Notes: generated by a model not told the origin, from the letters alone. Positions 1 to 9,823 are shown, counted from the stretch's first letter. The stretch is DNA of 64,000 bases from Victivallis vadensis (GCF_003096415.1 NZ_QEKH01000020.1:34260-98259), one strand, 5' to 3'. Translations and numbers: made by a program.

Positions 1-564
1 ACCGCGCTGCTGATGCTGGCGGTGAATCTGGTGTTCTTCTTTTTTCCGGCTTCCGGCCGGACGCGGGTCATCCTGCTATTCTGCAACGTGGCGGTATTCG
101 GAGTGCTGACCCACTGCTATTTGTCCTTGTCGCAGTTCAACGGCTGGCTCCGGGTGACGCCGCACTGGAAATTCTCCGTCGCGTCACTCGTCTTTCTGAT
201 TTCCGTATTGCTCTCCATCTGGAAAGGGCGGAATTTCTACTGCGGCAGCGTCTGCCCGTACGGCGGAGCGCAGGAGCTGGCGGCCCGGTTCGGCAAAAAA
301 CTTGGAGTCAAGACCTATCCGGCCACCTTCCGCGGCGGTCCTTACCTGCGCCGCCTGATCCTCGGGGCAACGGTGCTGGCCGCGATCTGCGGAGTCGCGA
401 TTCCGATCGTCGAACCCTTTTCCGCTTTCCTGCCCGGAACGGCGTGGTGGATTTTCGGCATGGCGGCGGGATTTCTGCTGGCTTCGGTATTTGTGCCGCG
501 GTTGTGGTGCCGCTGGTTCTGCGGCTGCGGGGCGCTGCTCGACTTTTTCCATAAAACCAAGTGA
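1..564 (+). CDS. Membrane 4Fe-4S protein, NapH/NosR-like C-terminal part (5' truncated by window)
   Basis: The reading frame is open from the first base, so the gene starts outside the window. The visible ~187 residues hold about four hydrophobic segments and two cysteine clusters, CGSVCPYG and WCRWFCGCG. These resemble the Fer4_5-type iron-sulfur motifs of NapH/NosR/RnfB-like membrane electron carriers (family knowledge). The protein probably passes electrons across or at the cytoplasmic membrane. It lies directly upstream of a membrane-anchored nitroreductase, and the two genes look like one operon. Whether an FMN-binding domain precedes the visible part cannot be seen. Confidence 0.75.
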   Translation, partial: TALLMLAVNLVFFFFPASGRTRVILLFCNVAVFGVLTHCYLSLSQFNGWLRVTPHWKFSVASLVFLISVLLSIWKGRNFYCGSVCPYGGAQELAARFGKKLGVKTYPATFRGGPYLRRLILGATVLAAICGVAIPIVEPFSAFLPGTAWWIFGMAAGFLLASVFVPRLWCRWFCGCGALLDFFHKTK

Positions 565-581
565 AGATACGGAGGAACCTT

Positions 582-1265
582 ATGAGCTATGAACGCATTG
601 TGATCCTGATCCTGCTGCTGCTTCTGGCAGCGGCGCTGTTCCGGCCGCAACCGGTTGTGACCGTTACCGCCCCGAAACCGGAAACCGTGCCGGAGGCCGC
701 TGCCTCCCCGGCGGAAACATCCGGCCTGCCGGACGTGCTGACGGTGATTCACCAGCGTAAAAGTGTACGCTCCTACACCGGTGAGCCGGTCGGTTTGCCC
801 GAACTGCGCGAACTGGTGCGGGCCGGATTCGCCGCCCCCACCGCCGGGAACGCCCGGCCGTGGGCCTTCGTGATCGTGACCGACCGCGCCAAACTCGACG
901 CGCTCGCCGATGCGATGCCGTATGGAAAGATGCTGAAGAAGGCTCCCGCCGCCATTGCGGTCTGCGGAGTCGAAAGCGCGTTCCGTTCCGGCGAATCCCG
1001 TGAGATGTGGGTGCAGGACTGTTCCGCCGCCACCGAAAACATCCTGCTGGCCGCCGAAGGGACCGGACTCGGAGCGGTGTGGCTGGGCGTCTATCCCTAT
1101 AAAGACCGTTCCGCCTCAATCAGCTCCATCCTGAAGCTGCCGGAAGGGATCGTGCCGTTCAGCCTGATTTCGGTCGGCCATCCCGCCGGGACGGAAAAAC
1201 CCAAACAGAAGTACGACCCCTCCCGGCTCTTTCTGCAGCAGTGGGGGATGCCGTTCCGGCCGTAA
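582..1265 (+). CDS. Nitroreductase family protein with N-terminal membrane anchor
   Basis: This 227-aa protein starts with a hydrophobic segment (about residues 4-19), then a proline-rich linker, then a nitroreductase fold. That fold is marked by RKSVRSYTGEPV, FAAPTAGNARPW (the FMN-binding region) and GTGLGAVWLGVYP. The family reduces nitro compounds, flavins or quinones with FMN. The ATG at 582 is preferred over the in-frame GTG at 561 because GGAGG at 571-575 has correct spacing only for 582. It begins 17 nt after the iron-sulfur membrane protein, which may supply electrons (inference). The substrate is unknown. Confidence 0.85.
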   Translation: MSYERIVILILLLLLAAALFRPQPVVTVTAPKPETVPEAAASPAETSGLPDVLTVIHQRKSVRSYTGEPVGLPELRELVRAGFAAPTAGNARPWAFVIVTDRAKLDALADAMPYGKMLKKAPAAIAVCGVESAFRSGESREMWVQDCSAATENILLAAEGTGLGAVWLGVYPYKDRSASISSILKLPEGIVPFSLISVGHPAGTEKPKQKYDPSRLFLQQWGMPFRP

Positions 1266-1271
1266 TGCGGT

Positions 1272-1300
1272 TTGCAAAACGGCAAACATCATGATATAAT
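1272..1300 (+). promoter_or_regulatory. Promoter, TTGCAA-17-TATAAT
   Basis: A -35 TTGCAA (1272-1277), a 17-nt spacer and a perfect -10 TATAAT (1295-1300) lie between the nitroreductase stop and the beta-helix gene. Both boxes and the spacing fit a primary-sigma promoter. Confidence 0.65.
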
Positions 1301-1371
1301 AAAAGTGTGACGGACCGGCCCACGGAAAGGAGCCGGCAACTTTGATTTATTCATTACGGAAAGAGATCGTC

Positions 1372-2742
1372 ATGCACCAGGAAAATGCCGCCGAATTCGG
1401 TTTCCTCCCCGGCGCCGCCCCGGGAAAAAACGTACGGGCCTTACAGGAGGCGCTCGACCGGACCGGGACCGTGCGCGTGACCACGCCCGGCGTCTACGAT
1501 CTTGACGGGACCGTGTTGATCGGCAGCGATACTGCGCTGGAGTGCGGCGCGGGCGTCTATTTCCGCCGGGCGGGTTCCTTCTGCCATCTGCTGCTGAACA
1601 AGGGCGCCCTCCGCCGGAGCTATGACCACGGGATCCGGATCTCCGGCCTGAAGGTGATCTGCAACGGCAACGATGTGCATTATACGGCGGAAATTCCCGG
1701 TTTGTGTTCGCATATTTCGTTTTTTTACGTGAAGGATCTGGTGATCCGGGATTTTGAATGCCTCGATCTGGAGAAGCGGGGATTCTGCATTCAGGTCTGC
1801 ACGTTTGAAAATATCCTGCTGGAAAACCTGCATATCGAGGGGTTCAAGGATGGCGTCCACCTCGGGCCGGGCCGCAGGTTCGCGATCCGTCACGGCGTGT
1901 TCCGCACCTACGACGACCCGATTGCGCTGAATGCCTACGATTATTCCAACTCCAATCCGCAGTTCGGCTGGATCGAGGACGGCGTGATCGAGGATTGCTA
2001 TGACCTCGACCAGCCGGCGACCACCGGCTTCTTCTGCCGGCTGCTCTCCGGGGCGTGGCGGGAGTGGTTCGCCGGAATGAAGGTTCGCAACTCCGATCTG
2101 GTCGCGCACGGCGGGCGGCTGTATTCGGTGAAGGGCGAACCGGATTTCACCGAGTATACCTCGCTGAACCCGCCGGAGCATGAGGACGGGATCGTCGCAG
2201 CCGACGGGATTCCGTGGCGCTTCGTGCAACAGGACGGGAGGCGCGACGCCTCCATCCGCAATGTGCATTTCCGGGATATCTTCCTGCGGAAGCGGCGGGA
2301 GCTGGCTTTCTGCATGCTGCTCGAATTCAACCAGTACGCCCGCAGCGTCTACCCCGGCGTGAAGGCCCCGGCGGTCGAAAACATCACTTTGGAAAACATC
2401 TCCGTGGAGGCCGGAGTGGAGTGGCTGCTGGAGAGCAACACGCCGTGCGGCAATATCCGCATCCTGAACTCCCGGCTGCCCGCCAGAGCGGTCCGGCTCT
2501 CCGAATCGCGCGAGGGGGAGCCTGACGGCAAGCGGACTTCGGTGCTGATCTCCGGCTGCGATTTTCCGGCCTCCGGCGGCACGCTGCTCGCCTGTTCCCG
2601 GAACCGGCGGGCGGCCCTGCAGGTCGCCGCATCGATGCCGGAGGAGAATTCCGCGGTGTTTGAACTCTCCGAAACGGTCGACCTGAAAAGCTGCGACATC
2701 CCGGTCCGCCGCACACCCGCCGGGATGATCGAACGCGTCTGA
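1372..2742 (+). CDS. Right-handed beta-helix protein (pectate lyase/GH28-like fold)
   Basis: This 456-aa protein starts AAEFGFLPGAAPGKNVRAL, like the FGA-x-GDG-x-xD opening of polygalacturonase-type beta-helix enzymes. Short coil repeats follow, rich in I-x-N/L-x-V and D/N-G steps, such as ENILLENLHIEGF and VENITLENISVEAG. No signal peptide is evident, so it may act in the cytoplasm on imported oligosaccharide. Catalytic aspartates cannot be assigned with certainty, so a lyase, glycosidase or isomerase-like role are all possible. A TTG at 1342 with AAAGGAG at 1326-1332 is an alternative start. I chose the ATG at 1372 with GGAAAGAG at 1358-1365. It has its own promoter. Confidence 0.7.
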   Translation: MHQENAAEFGFLPGAAPGKNVRALQEALDRTGTVRVTTPGVYDLDGTVLIGSDTALECGAGVYFRRAGSFCHLLLNKGALRRSYDHGIRISGLKVICNGNDVHYTAEIPGLCSHISFFYVKDLVIRDFECLDLEKRGFCIQVCTFENILLENLHIEGFKDGVHLGPGRRFAIRHGVFRTYDDPIALNAYDYSNSNPQFGWIEDGVIEDCYDLDQPATTGFFCRLLSGAWREWFAGMKVRNSDLVAHGGRLYSVKGEPDFTEYTSLNPPEHEDGIVAADGIPWRFVQQDGRRDASIRNVHFRDIFLRKRRELAFCMLLEFNQYARSVYPGVKAPAVENITLENISVEAGVEWLLESNTPCGNIRILNSRLPARAVRLSESREGEPDGKRTSVLISGCDFPASGGTLLACSRNRRAALQVAASMPEENSAVFELSETVDLKSCDIPVRRTPAGMIERV

Positions 2743-2783
2743 CCGCGCCGCCCCGCTTACCGGAAACGGGGAACGGCCGGCGG

Positions 2784-3362
2784 TTACTTTTTCGCGTCGA
2801 GGGCGGCGGCGGCCTCAATCAGCTTCTGCCAGACAGGGTCTTTCTCGCTGCCGGATTCCTTCATCAGAGTTTTGACGACTCCGGCCACCGTGGTGGGACC
2901 GAACTTTTTCAATGCCACATGTCCGTCGCAGAACGCAATCTGCACATCACCGCCTTCCTTGAGAGAGGTCTTTTCGATGATGAGCGGAATCACGGAAGGC
3001 TTGCGGATCTTATTCAATTCACCCACCGCATTGCCCAGATAGGCGTAGCTGGTGTTGGCTTCGGTCAGCTTGTCGCCGTTGGCGGCTTTGCTGACGTAAT
3101 CGTATGGGACGATCAGCAGCTTGTCGCTGGCGCCGTATGGCCGCAGTTCGGCCAGCCCGGCAGCTCCCGCCGCCGCCGGAAGACGGTTATTATGATCCCC
3201 CGCATACATGATCAGCATGGTCGCGAGCTGTTTCAGGTTGTTCGCGACCGCCTGTTCCTGCCCTTTGCGCTGCACCTTGCCCAGAATGCTCATCGGGCCG
3301 GCCGCCATCAGCGGCATGCAGGCGAATCCCATCAACGCGGTAAACAGCAAAATCCGTTTCAT
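2784..3362 (-). CDS. Small secreted pseudopilin-related protein (H-X9-DG type, no methylation helix)
   Basis: This 192-aa product has a clear signal peptide (MKRILLFTALMGFACMPLMAA). It then carries the conserved elements of Lentisphaerota/Planctomycete DUF1559-like pseudopilins: NNLKQLATMLIMYAGDHNNRLP and, near the end, IAFCDGHVALKK. Unlike the two other pseudopilins in the window it lacks the FTLIELL prepilin helix, so it is probably exported by Sec rather than assembled into a pseudopilus (inference). The ATG at 3362 follows GAAGGAGATG on the minus strand. It lies downstream of glgB with an 89-nt gap but is not obviously linked to glycogen metabolism. Function unknown. Confidence 0.7.
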   Translation of the reverse strand: MKRILLFTALMGFACMPLMAAGPMSILGKVQRKGQEQAVANNLKQLATMLIMYAGDHNNRLPAAAGAAGLAELRPYGASDKLLIVPYDYVSKAANGDKLTEANTSYAYLGNAVGELNKIRKPSVIPLIIEKTSLKEGGDVQIAFCDGHVALKKFGPTTVAGVVKTLMKESGSEKDPVWQKLIEAAAALDAKK

Positions 3363-3451
3363 CGTAACATCTCCTTCTCTTTTGCGATAACCGGAATGGT
3401 AAATAGTATACCGGCAGCTGCCTTGCAAAGCAAGCCTTCCGGTACAAAAAA

Positions 3452-5452
3452 CTAAATTCTTTTCAGGACCAGCGCGGTGCGGCTCGGCAGATAGAGCGTG
3501 ATGAAAGCGCCGCTCTGCCCCTGCCGCGACCAGTAACGCTGTTCCGGCGCGCGGCGGGAGAAGCCGCCGAATTCCGGCGCGTCGGAGTCCAATACCGTCT
3601 CAAATTCCCCGGGAAGCACCTCAAAGCCGTAGTCGAAGTAGGAGTTTTCCGGGTGGAAATTGAAGCAGAAATAACAGTCGTCCCGCTCGAAAATCAGCAC
3701 TTTGCCGCAGTCGTCGATCCGGACCGTCTGCACCCGGCGCCGGAAAAATTCCGGGTTGCGGTTCAGCACCTCCAGCATCGCGCGGTCGAAGTCCCGCAGG
3801 AAATGATACCGCAGGCCGGGTTCGTCCGCCAGCGACCACTGCCGCCGGGCGTGCTGCAGCGACCAGCCGTTGCCCTCGCGCGGGAAATCGATCCACTCCG
3901 GGTGGCCGAATTCGTTGCCCATGAAGTTCAGATAGCCGTGCCCGGCCGCTGCTGCGGTCGCCAGCCGGATCATCTTGTGCAGCGCGATTGCCCGGTCGAC
4001 CGCCAGATTCTGCGAACCGGCGTGCATCGCATCGTACATCGCCGCGTCTGCAAGCCGGAAGATCGCGGTCTTGCCGCCGACGATCGCCTGGTCGTGGGAT
4101 TCGACGTAGCTGATCGAGCGCTCGTCACGGCGGCGGTTGGTCAGCTCGTGGAACAAATAGAACATGTTCCAATCCTGGTCCGGCAGGTCGAAGAGCTTGA
4201 ACCACATATCCGTGACCCCCATCGCCATGCGGCAGTCAAAGCCGATGCCGCCGCCGGAAGCGGGCGCGGCCAGCCCCGGCATGCCGCTGACGTCCTCGGC
4301 CACGGTCAGCGCGTCGGGGCGCACCTCATGGATCACCCGGTTGGCCAGCGCCAGATAGGTCAGCGCGTCCTCGTCGACGTCGCCGCCGAAATAGTCGTCA
4401 TAGCCGGTGAACGTCTTTCCCAATCCGTGATGCAGATACATCATGCTGGTCACACCGTCGAAGCGAAAGCCGTCGACCCGGTATTCGTCCAGATAGAAGC
4501 GGCAGTTGGAGAGCAGGAAGTGCAGCACCTCCGGCTTCGCGTAGTTGAAGCACAGCGAATCCCAGCCGGAATGCTCGCCCCGGCTCCCCTCGTGGAAATA
4601 GGCGTAGCGGGTGCCGTCGAACTTCGCCAGCCCCTCGACCTCGTTCTTCACCGCGTGGGAGTGCACCAGGTCGATGATTACCCGGAGGCCGCAGCCGTGG
4701 GCGGCGTCCACCAGCGCCTTGAACTGATCCGGCGTGCCGAAACGGCTCGCGATCGCGAAGAAATTCGCAACGTGGTAGCCGAAGCTGCCGTAGTAGGGGT
4801 GTCCCATCACCGCCATCAGTTGGATGGTGTTGTAGCCGCTCGCGGCGATCTTCGGCAGGATTTTTTCGCGGTATTCGTCGAAGGAGCCGACCTTCGGCTC
4901 CTCCTGCGCCATGCCGACGTGGGATTCGTAGATCAACGGCGCGGCAGGCGTGGGCGGTGAAGCGTGCCGGAACACATACGGCTGCTCCGGCCGCCAGACG
5001 GTCGCAGCAAAAAGCCCCGTCTCCTTGTCCTGATCCACACAGCGCGCATAGGCGGGAATCCGGTCGCCCGAACCGCCCGGCCACTCCATGAACAGCAAAT
5101 AGTGCATCCCGTGCCGCACCGTTTCCGCCGGAAGCCGCAACTCCCAGACGCCGTGCTCCAGCCGGTTCAGCCGATACTCCGGCAGCTTGCGCCAATCCGA
5201 AAAATCGCCGAACAGCGTAATGCGCACGGCGTTGGGCGCCCATTCGCGGAACACCCATTCACCGTCGCGGAAATGCAGCCCGAAATACTCGTGGCCGGAG
5301 GCGAACTCCGCCAGCGTGGACTTCCCGCCGGTCAGCCGCTTCACGGTCGCGACGGCCCGGCGGCTCCGCTCCCGGAGTTTCTCCCGGAACGGGGCCAGCC
5401 AGGGATCGGAGTTCAGCGGCACAGGTTCATTGCCGAGAGGCAGAAACTTCAC
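3452..5452 (-). CDS. glgB: 1,4-alpha-glucan (glycogen) branching enzyme, GH13_8-like
   Basis: This 666-aa protein introduces alpha-1,6 branches into glycogen. A CBM48-type N-terminal domain (about 50-150; FREWAPNAVRITLFGDFSDW) precedes the GH13 barrel. The nucleophile motif is GFRFDGVTSMMYLHHG (Asp332) and the acid/base is in TVAEDVSGMPG (Glu386). The phrase FDGVTSMxYxHHG is typical of the eukaryote-like GH13_8 branch rather than classic E. coli-type GlgB. The start codon is GTG with an AAGGGGG ribosome site. It ends a minus-strand cluster in the order CBM48 protein, glgP, glgA, glgB, starting 20 nt after glgA ends, so co-transcription is likely. Confidence 0.93.
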   Translation of the reverse strand: MKFLPLGNEPVPLNSDPWLAPFREKLRERSRRAVATVKRLTGGKSTLAEFASGHEYFGLHFRDGEWVFREWAPNAVRITLFGDFSDWRKLPEYRLNRLEHGVWELRLPAETVRHGMHYLLFMEWPGGSGDRIPAYARCVDQDKETGLFAATVWRPEQPYVFRHASPPTPAAPLIYESHVGMAQEEPKVGSFDEYREKILPKIAASGYNTIQLMAVMGHPYYGSFGYHVANFFAIASRFGTPDQFKALVDAAHGCGLRVIIDLVHSHAVKNEVEGLAKFDGTRYAYFHEGSRGEHSGWDSLCFNYAKPEVLHFLLSNCRFYLDEYRVDGFRFDGVTSMMYLHHGLGKTFTGYDDYFGGDVDEDALTYLALANRVIHEVRPDALTVAEDVSGMPGLAAPASGGGIGFDCRMAMGVTDMWFKLFDLPDQDWNMFYLFHELTNRRRDERSISYVESHDQAIVGGKTAIFRLADAAMYDAMHAGSQNLAVDRAIALHKMIRLATAAAAGHGYLNFMGNEFGHPEWIDFPREGNGWSLQHARRQWSLADEPGLRYHFLRDFDRAMLEVLNRNPEFFRRRVQTVRIDDCGKVLIFERDDCYFCFNFHPENSYFDYGFEVLPGEFETVLDSDAPEFGGFSRRAPEQRYWSRQGQSGAFITLYLPSRTALVLKRI

Positions 5453-5472
5453 TGCACACCCCCTTCAGCGGT

Positions 5473-6993
5473 TCAATGCTGCACCAATGGGCGCGACAGC
5501 ATGGTTTCGTAGATTTTGATGTAGGCCTGCGCGGTCACGTCGTGATTGAAACGCTGTTTCGCTTCGCGCATCACGCGGGAAATCTCCTTTTCCTTCACGT
5601 TTTCCGGCTGGCGGAAGAAGCGCATCGCCTCATCCATGCCCCACATCAGCCCGCCGTCGTCGTAGTTCTCGAAGCGGAAGCCGTTGCCCGTATGGTCAAT
5701 CAGATTCAGGTGCTCGACGGTGTCATGCAGCCCGCCGGTGTCGTGGACGACCGGAAGACTGCCGTAATACTGGCTGGTCATCTGAGGCAGGCCGCAGGGC
5801 TCGAACAGCGACGGCATCAGGATGAAGTCCGACGCCGCGAACGCCAGGTGCGACAGCCCCTCGTCAAAGTCGCACACCGTGACCCGTTCGTAGAAATCAT
5901 GGAACGCGACGATGTCGCGGAACACTTTCTGAAAGCTGCCGTTTGCGACGATCGCGATCTGAAGCCCCGCATCCCAGTACTTATGCACGACATTGTACAT
6001 GATGTCCGACAGCAGCGAGCACCCCTTCTGAACCGGGTCCAGCCGGCTCGGCCAGAAGAACAGCGGCGCATTCTGGTCGACCTTGAGCCCGGTGCGCGCC
6101 TGAAACGCGATCTTGTTGACCTGCTTGGCATGGACATGGGTGTCGGCGTTGTATTTGATTTCCAGATACTGGTCGATCTCGGGATTGCAGTCCTCGTCGG
6201 GGGAGTTCAGGATGCCGGTCGCGCAGCCGGAATGGTACTTGTTGGCCATTTCCTGCCGGATGTTGGCGGGCACGAACGAATGCTGCCCGTCCACCACTTC
6301 ACGCAGGAAGGTCGGGCTGACCGTGTTGATGAAGTGCGCGGCGAAAATACCGCTGGCGAGCTGGTCCACCAGGTTGGTCGAACGGCTCTCCTCGTAGTTG
6401 TACGGGGGCCGTTCGAAGTAAAGGTTCTGCCAGAATGGAGCCGCGTCGATGCCGCGGTCCTCGATCGCGTCGAGCGTCGCCTTCTGGGTATGGATGTTGT
6501 GCACCGTAAACAGGCACGGAATCCCCATCCGGCGCGCGGCGGCGGGGATCAGTCCGGTCATCCAGTCGTTGCAGTGGATCAGATCCGGCTCCACCACCGG
6601 AATGATGTTGTTGATCACTTCGCGCTGGAAGGCCATCGCCTGCCGGAAGCTGTCGTCGGAATAGTTGCTGTACACCGCGTCGCGGTAGTAGAAAATTCGG
6701 TCCTCGGCCAGATGAATCCGGCTGTTGTGCAGATGGTTCATGTAGACTCGCAGCTCATCGCTGATCAGCTTGCCCACGTCGATATGGAACATGCGCCGGT
6801 AGTGAGGCAGCGCGACATGCACGTCGGCTCCCTGCCGGAACAGCGCACCGACCAGACTGGCGGAAACGTCCGCCAGTCCGCCCGCCTTGGCGCGCATGAT
6901 ATTCCCCATATTGCCCATGCCTTCCGGCAGGTAGGTGATTTCGGGGGTCACCACCAGAATCCTGGGTTTCGATCTTCCTGTCTTTTTGCGCAT
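5473..6993 (-). CDS. glgA: Glycogen synthase, GT5 family
   Basis: This 506-aa enzyme elongates alpha-1,4-glucan from a nucleotide-glucose donor. The N-terminal donor-binding motif is KAGGLADVSASL (K-x-G-G-L-A-D-V in the family). The second Rossmann domain has FWPSRLDPVQKGCSLL, MPSLFEPCGLPQMTSQYYGSLPVVHDTGGLHDTV and a C-terminal helix. Between the opening PEITYLP and KAGGLADV lies a short insertion (EGMGNMGNIMRA) not usual in bacterial GlgA. The ATG at 6993 has GAGG about 7 nt upstream. No glgC is in this window, so the ADP-glucose source lies elsewhere or the enzyme uses another donor. Confidence 0.92.
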   Translation of the reverse strand: MRKKTGRSKPRILVVTPEITYLPEGMGNMGNIMRAKAGGLADVSASLVGALFRQGADVHVALPHYRRMFHIDVGKLISDELRVYMNHLHNSRIHLAEDRIFYYRDAVYSNYSDDSFRQAMAFQREVINNIIPVVEPDLIHCNDWMTGLIPAAARRMGIPCLFTVHNIHTQKATLDAIEDRGIDAAPFWQNLYFERPPYNYEESRSTNLVDQLASGIFAAHFINTVSPTFLREVVDGQHSFVPANIRQEMANKYHSGCATGILNSPDEDCNPEIDQYLEIKYNADTHVHAKQVNKIAFQARTGLKVDQNAPLFFWPSRLDPVQKGCSLLSDIMYNVVHKYWDAGLQIAIVANGSFQKVFRDIVAFHDFYERVTVCDFDEGLSHLAFAASDFILMPSLFEPCGLPQMTSQYYGSLPVVHDTGGLHDTVEHLNLIDHTGNGFRFENYDDGGLMWGMDEAMRFFRQPENVKEKEISRVMREAKQRFNHDVTAQAYIKIYETMLSRPLVQH

Positions 6994-7049
6994 TGGTACG
7001 CCTCACTGGTAAATGGCGCCGGAACTCCTCTTCCGGCAAATCGTATTGC

Positions 7050-7079
7050 GGGGCGCCGGACTTTGAAATCCGGCGCCCC
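7050..7079 (-). other. Intercistronic GC-rich hairpin between glgP and glgA
   Basis: A perfect 11-bp stem, GGGGCGCCGGA (7050-7060) with TCCGGCGCCCC (7069-7079), has an 8-nt loop that can pair further (CTTTGAAA). No U-tract follows in the minus direction. It is therefore more likely an mRNA stabiliser or attenuator between glgP and glgA than a full terminator (inference). Confidence 0.6.
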
Positions 7080-7089
7080 CCCTGTCACA

Positions 7090-9639
7090 TCAGCGCGGCC
7101 AGCACATGAAGCCGGGGACGCTGTTGTCCCACTCGGTGCCGCCGGTCTTGATCCGGGCGGTCAGCCCGAAGCGGCCGGAGAAGGTGCATTCGATCTCGCA
7201 GCCGTACACGTAGTTGCCGTCGCCGAGGTCCTGTTTCATCGCCATCGGAACCGCGATGCTGGTCTGGATCTCATTGTGCGCGTTGACCGTGCCGTAATAG
7301 GCGTCGACCTCGACCTCCTCCGGTTTCAGCCCGGCCAGATGGACGCGGGTGGTCACCTGGAAGGTGTCGCCGACATGCACGTCCGAAAGCGGCCGGTCGA
7401 CCGTCGGCTGCTCGATATGGAGCAGATTGCCGTCGAAGTTCTTGACATACTCCTCCTTCTGGCGGACCAGACCCTTCGCGTATTCCGCGTTGTCCGCGGT
7501 CAGCTTCGCATAGGCTTCGGTCGCCGGAGCGTAGAACATGCGCTGGTAGTCCTCGACCATCCGGATGCTGGAGAACAGCCCGAGGCCGGTCGTGATCGAA
7601 GCCTTCATCCGCTTGATCCAGCGGGTCGGCAGTTCGCCGCCGCTGCGCTCGTAGAAGCACGGAATGATGTCATTCTCCAACAGGTTGAACAGCTCCTGGC
7701 ATTCGTAGTTGTCGCGGTCCTCGTCCTCGGTGTAGTAGTCGTTGCCCTCGATCGCCCAGCCGTTTTCGCCGTTGTAGGCTTCCGCCCACCAGCCGTCGAG
7801 GATGCTGCAGTTGATCACTCCGTTCACCGCAGCTTTCATGCCGGAGGTGCCGCTCGCCTCCTGCGGGCGGCGCGGGGTGTTGAGCCACACGTCGACGCCC
7901 TGCACCAGCGAACGGGCCATGCCGATGTCGTAGTTCTCGAGGAAGAGCAGCCGGTCCTGCACGTTTTCGCGCTGCGCGAACTGGATCAGCTCCTGGATCA
8001 GCCGCTTGCCGCCGTCGTCGGCGGGATGGGCCTTGCCGGCGAAGATGAACTGCACCGGATGATTCTTGTCCTTCAGCAGGGCGATCAGCCGCTGCGGATT
8101 GCGCAGCAGCAGCGTGCCGCGCTTGTAGGTCGCGAAGCGGCGGGCGAAACCGATGGTCAGGATGCCCGGGTCGAGCACGCTCTTGCGCTTGGTGACCACC
8201 TCCGGCGCGGCGCCGTCGGTCATGTAACGGAAGTTATTCTGCATCAGGCGGCGGGCGCGGCGCACCAGCGACTGGCGGCACAGCTCGTGAGCCATCCACA
8301 GTTCTTCGTCCGGCAACTCCCGGATGCCTTCTTTCAGCGCGTCCATTTTCGGGTTCGCGGCCCATTTCGGAGTCAGGTACTGCTCATAGAGGTCCCAGAT
8401 CCGGTGCGAAACCCACGACGCGATATGCACGCCGTTGGTGATATGCCTGATCGGAATTTCCGCGACCGAGCGTTGCGGCCACAGGTGCTTCCACATTTCG
8501 CGGGCGACTTCGCCGTGCAGTTTGCTGACGCCGTTGCTGTAGTTGGCCAGCCGCAGCCCGAAGACCGTCATCGACATCTCGGAAGCGTGGTCGCGGTCGT
8601 AGATCGGAATGCCCCAGCGGATCACGCGGTCCACGTCGAGGCGGGCCTCCGCCGCGAAAGTGTTCAGATAAGGACGCACCAGATTGATGTCGAAGACCTC
8701 GTTGCCCGCCGGCACCGGCGTATGGGTGGTGAAAACATTGGAACGCCATACGATTTCGAGCGCCACATCCGGTTCGTAGCCCGCGTCGTTGACCAGATGC
8801 GCGATGCGCGCCAGCGACAGGAAGCCGGCGTGCCCCTCGTTCATGTGGCAGACCGCCGGTTCGTATCCCATCGCGACCAGCGCCTTGAAGCCGCCGATTC
8901 CGAGCAGCAGCTCCTGGTGCAGCCGCATGCGCTTGTCGCCGCCGTAGAGCCGCCAGGTCACTTCGCGCAGGTCGGGCGGATTCTGGGGCAGCTCGGTGTC
9001 GAGCAACACCAGCGGGACGTTGCCGACCCACAGCACCCAGACCGCCGCGAAAAGCTCGCGGTCGATCAGGCGGATGCTGATGGTCACCGGCTTGCCGGAG
9101 GGATCGCAGCCGCGCACCACAGGCAGATTGTGGATTTCCGAAACCGGATAGTGTTCGATCTGCCAGCCGTTGCGGTCCAGCACCTGCCGGAAATATCCCT
9201 GCCGGTACAGCAACCCCACCGCCACCATCGGCAGCTTGAGGTCGGAGGCGGCTTTCAGGTGGTCGCCGGCCAGCACGCCGAGGCCGCCGGAAAAGATCCG
9301 GATGCTTTCATGGATGCCGAATTCCAGCGAGAAATAGGCCACCTTGCGCGCCGCGAGGTCGTCCTTCGCCGGAATCTGGCGCTCAAACTCCGCCTGTACG
9401 GCGTGGAGCTGCCGGATGTAAGTCGGATCGTGCGCCAGCTCCTCCAGGCGGGACTGCGGCACTTCGCGCAGGAAACGCTTGGCGTTGCCGGAAAGTTCGC
9501 GCCACAGGTTCGGATTGATGCGCATCAGCACCTCGATCGCCAGAGGATGCCAGCACCACCAGATGTTGTTGGAGAGTTCTTCGAGAAATTTGAGTTCTTT
9601 CGGCACGCGCGGCGCCACATTGTACAGCTGCAGTTCCAT
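7090..9639 (-). CDS. glgP: Alpha-glucan phosphorylase, GT35, short thermophile-like type
   Basis: This 849-aa protein releases glucose 1-phosphate from glycogen. The N-terminus (VPKELKFLEELSNNIWWCWHP) is the DUF3417 extension of the TIGR02094-type phosphorylases. The catalytic core contains HMNEGHAGFLSLARI, TTHTPVPAGNEVFDI and the PLP-lysine region EASGTSGMKAAVNGVINCS. The final ~120 residues (VQTSIAV-like strands) match the beta-rich tail of this subfamily. A start 31 codons further upstream exists, but the ATG at 9639 begins exactly at the conserved domain. Clustering with glgA and glgB supports a role in glycogen turnover. Confidence 0.93.
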   Translation of the reverse strand: MELQLYNVAPRVPKELKFLEELSNNIWWCWHPLAIEVLMRINPNLWRELSGNAKRFLREVPQSRLEELAHDPTYIRQLHAVQAEFERQIPAKDDLAARKVAYFSLEFGIHESIRIFSGGLGVLAGDHLKAASDLKLPMVAVGLLYRQGYFRQVLDRNGWQIEHYPVSEIHNLPVVRGCDPSGKPVTISIRLIDRELFAAVWVLWVGNVPLVLLDTELPQNPPDLREVTWRLYGGDKRMRLHQELLLGIGGFKALVAMGYEPAVCHMNEGHAGFLSLARIAHLVNDAGYEPDVALEIVWRSNVFTTHTPVPAGNEVFDINLVRPYLNTFAAEARLDVDRVIRWGIPIYDRDHASEMSMTVFGLRLANYSNGVSKLHGEVAREMWKHLWPQRSVAEIPIRHITNGVHIASWVSHRIWDLYEQYLTPKWAANPKMDALKEGIRELPDEELWMAHELCRQSLVRRARRLMQNNFRYMTDGAAPEVVTKRKSVLDPGILTIGFARRFATYKRGTLLLRNPQRLIALLKDKNHPVQFIFAGKAHPADDGGKRLIQELIQFAQRENVQDRLLFLENYDIGMARSLVQGVDVWLNTPRRPQEASGTSGMKAAVNGVINCSILDGWWAEAYNGENGWAIEGNDYYTEDEDRDNYECQELFNLLENDIIPCFYERSGGELPTRWIKRMKASITTGLGLFSSIRMVEDYQRMFYAPATEAYAKLTADNAEYAKGLVRQKEEYVKNFDGNLLHIEQPTVDRPLSDVHVGDTFQVTTRVHLAGLKPEEVEVDAYYGTVNAHNEIQTSIAVPMAMKQDLGDGNYVYGCEIECTFSGRFGLTARIKTGGTEWDNSVPGFMCWPR

Positions 9640-9823
9640 AGTTGTTCTGATCCTTCGCCGGAGCGAAAACACAGCGGACAACGCCGGAAAGAAACCGCAG
9701 AATACGCCGATGGCGCAGCCGACGTTTCCCAACCGGGCGTCCGGAGATTTTCAAACACCGTATGTTTCCCGGGGAATCCGGTCTTTTGCGGGACGGCGGA
9801 ATTGCCGCCCCGTCAAAACATGG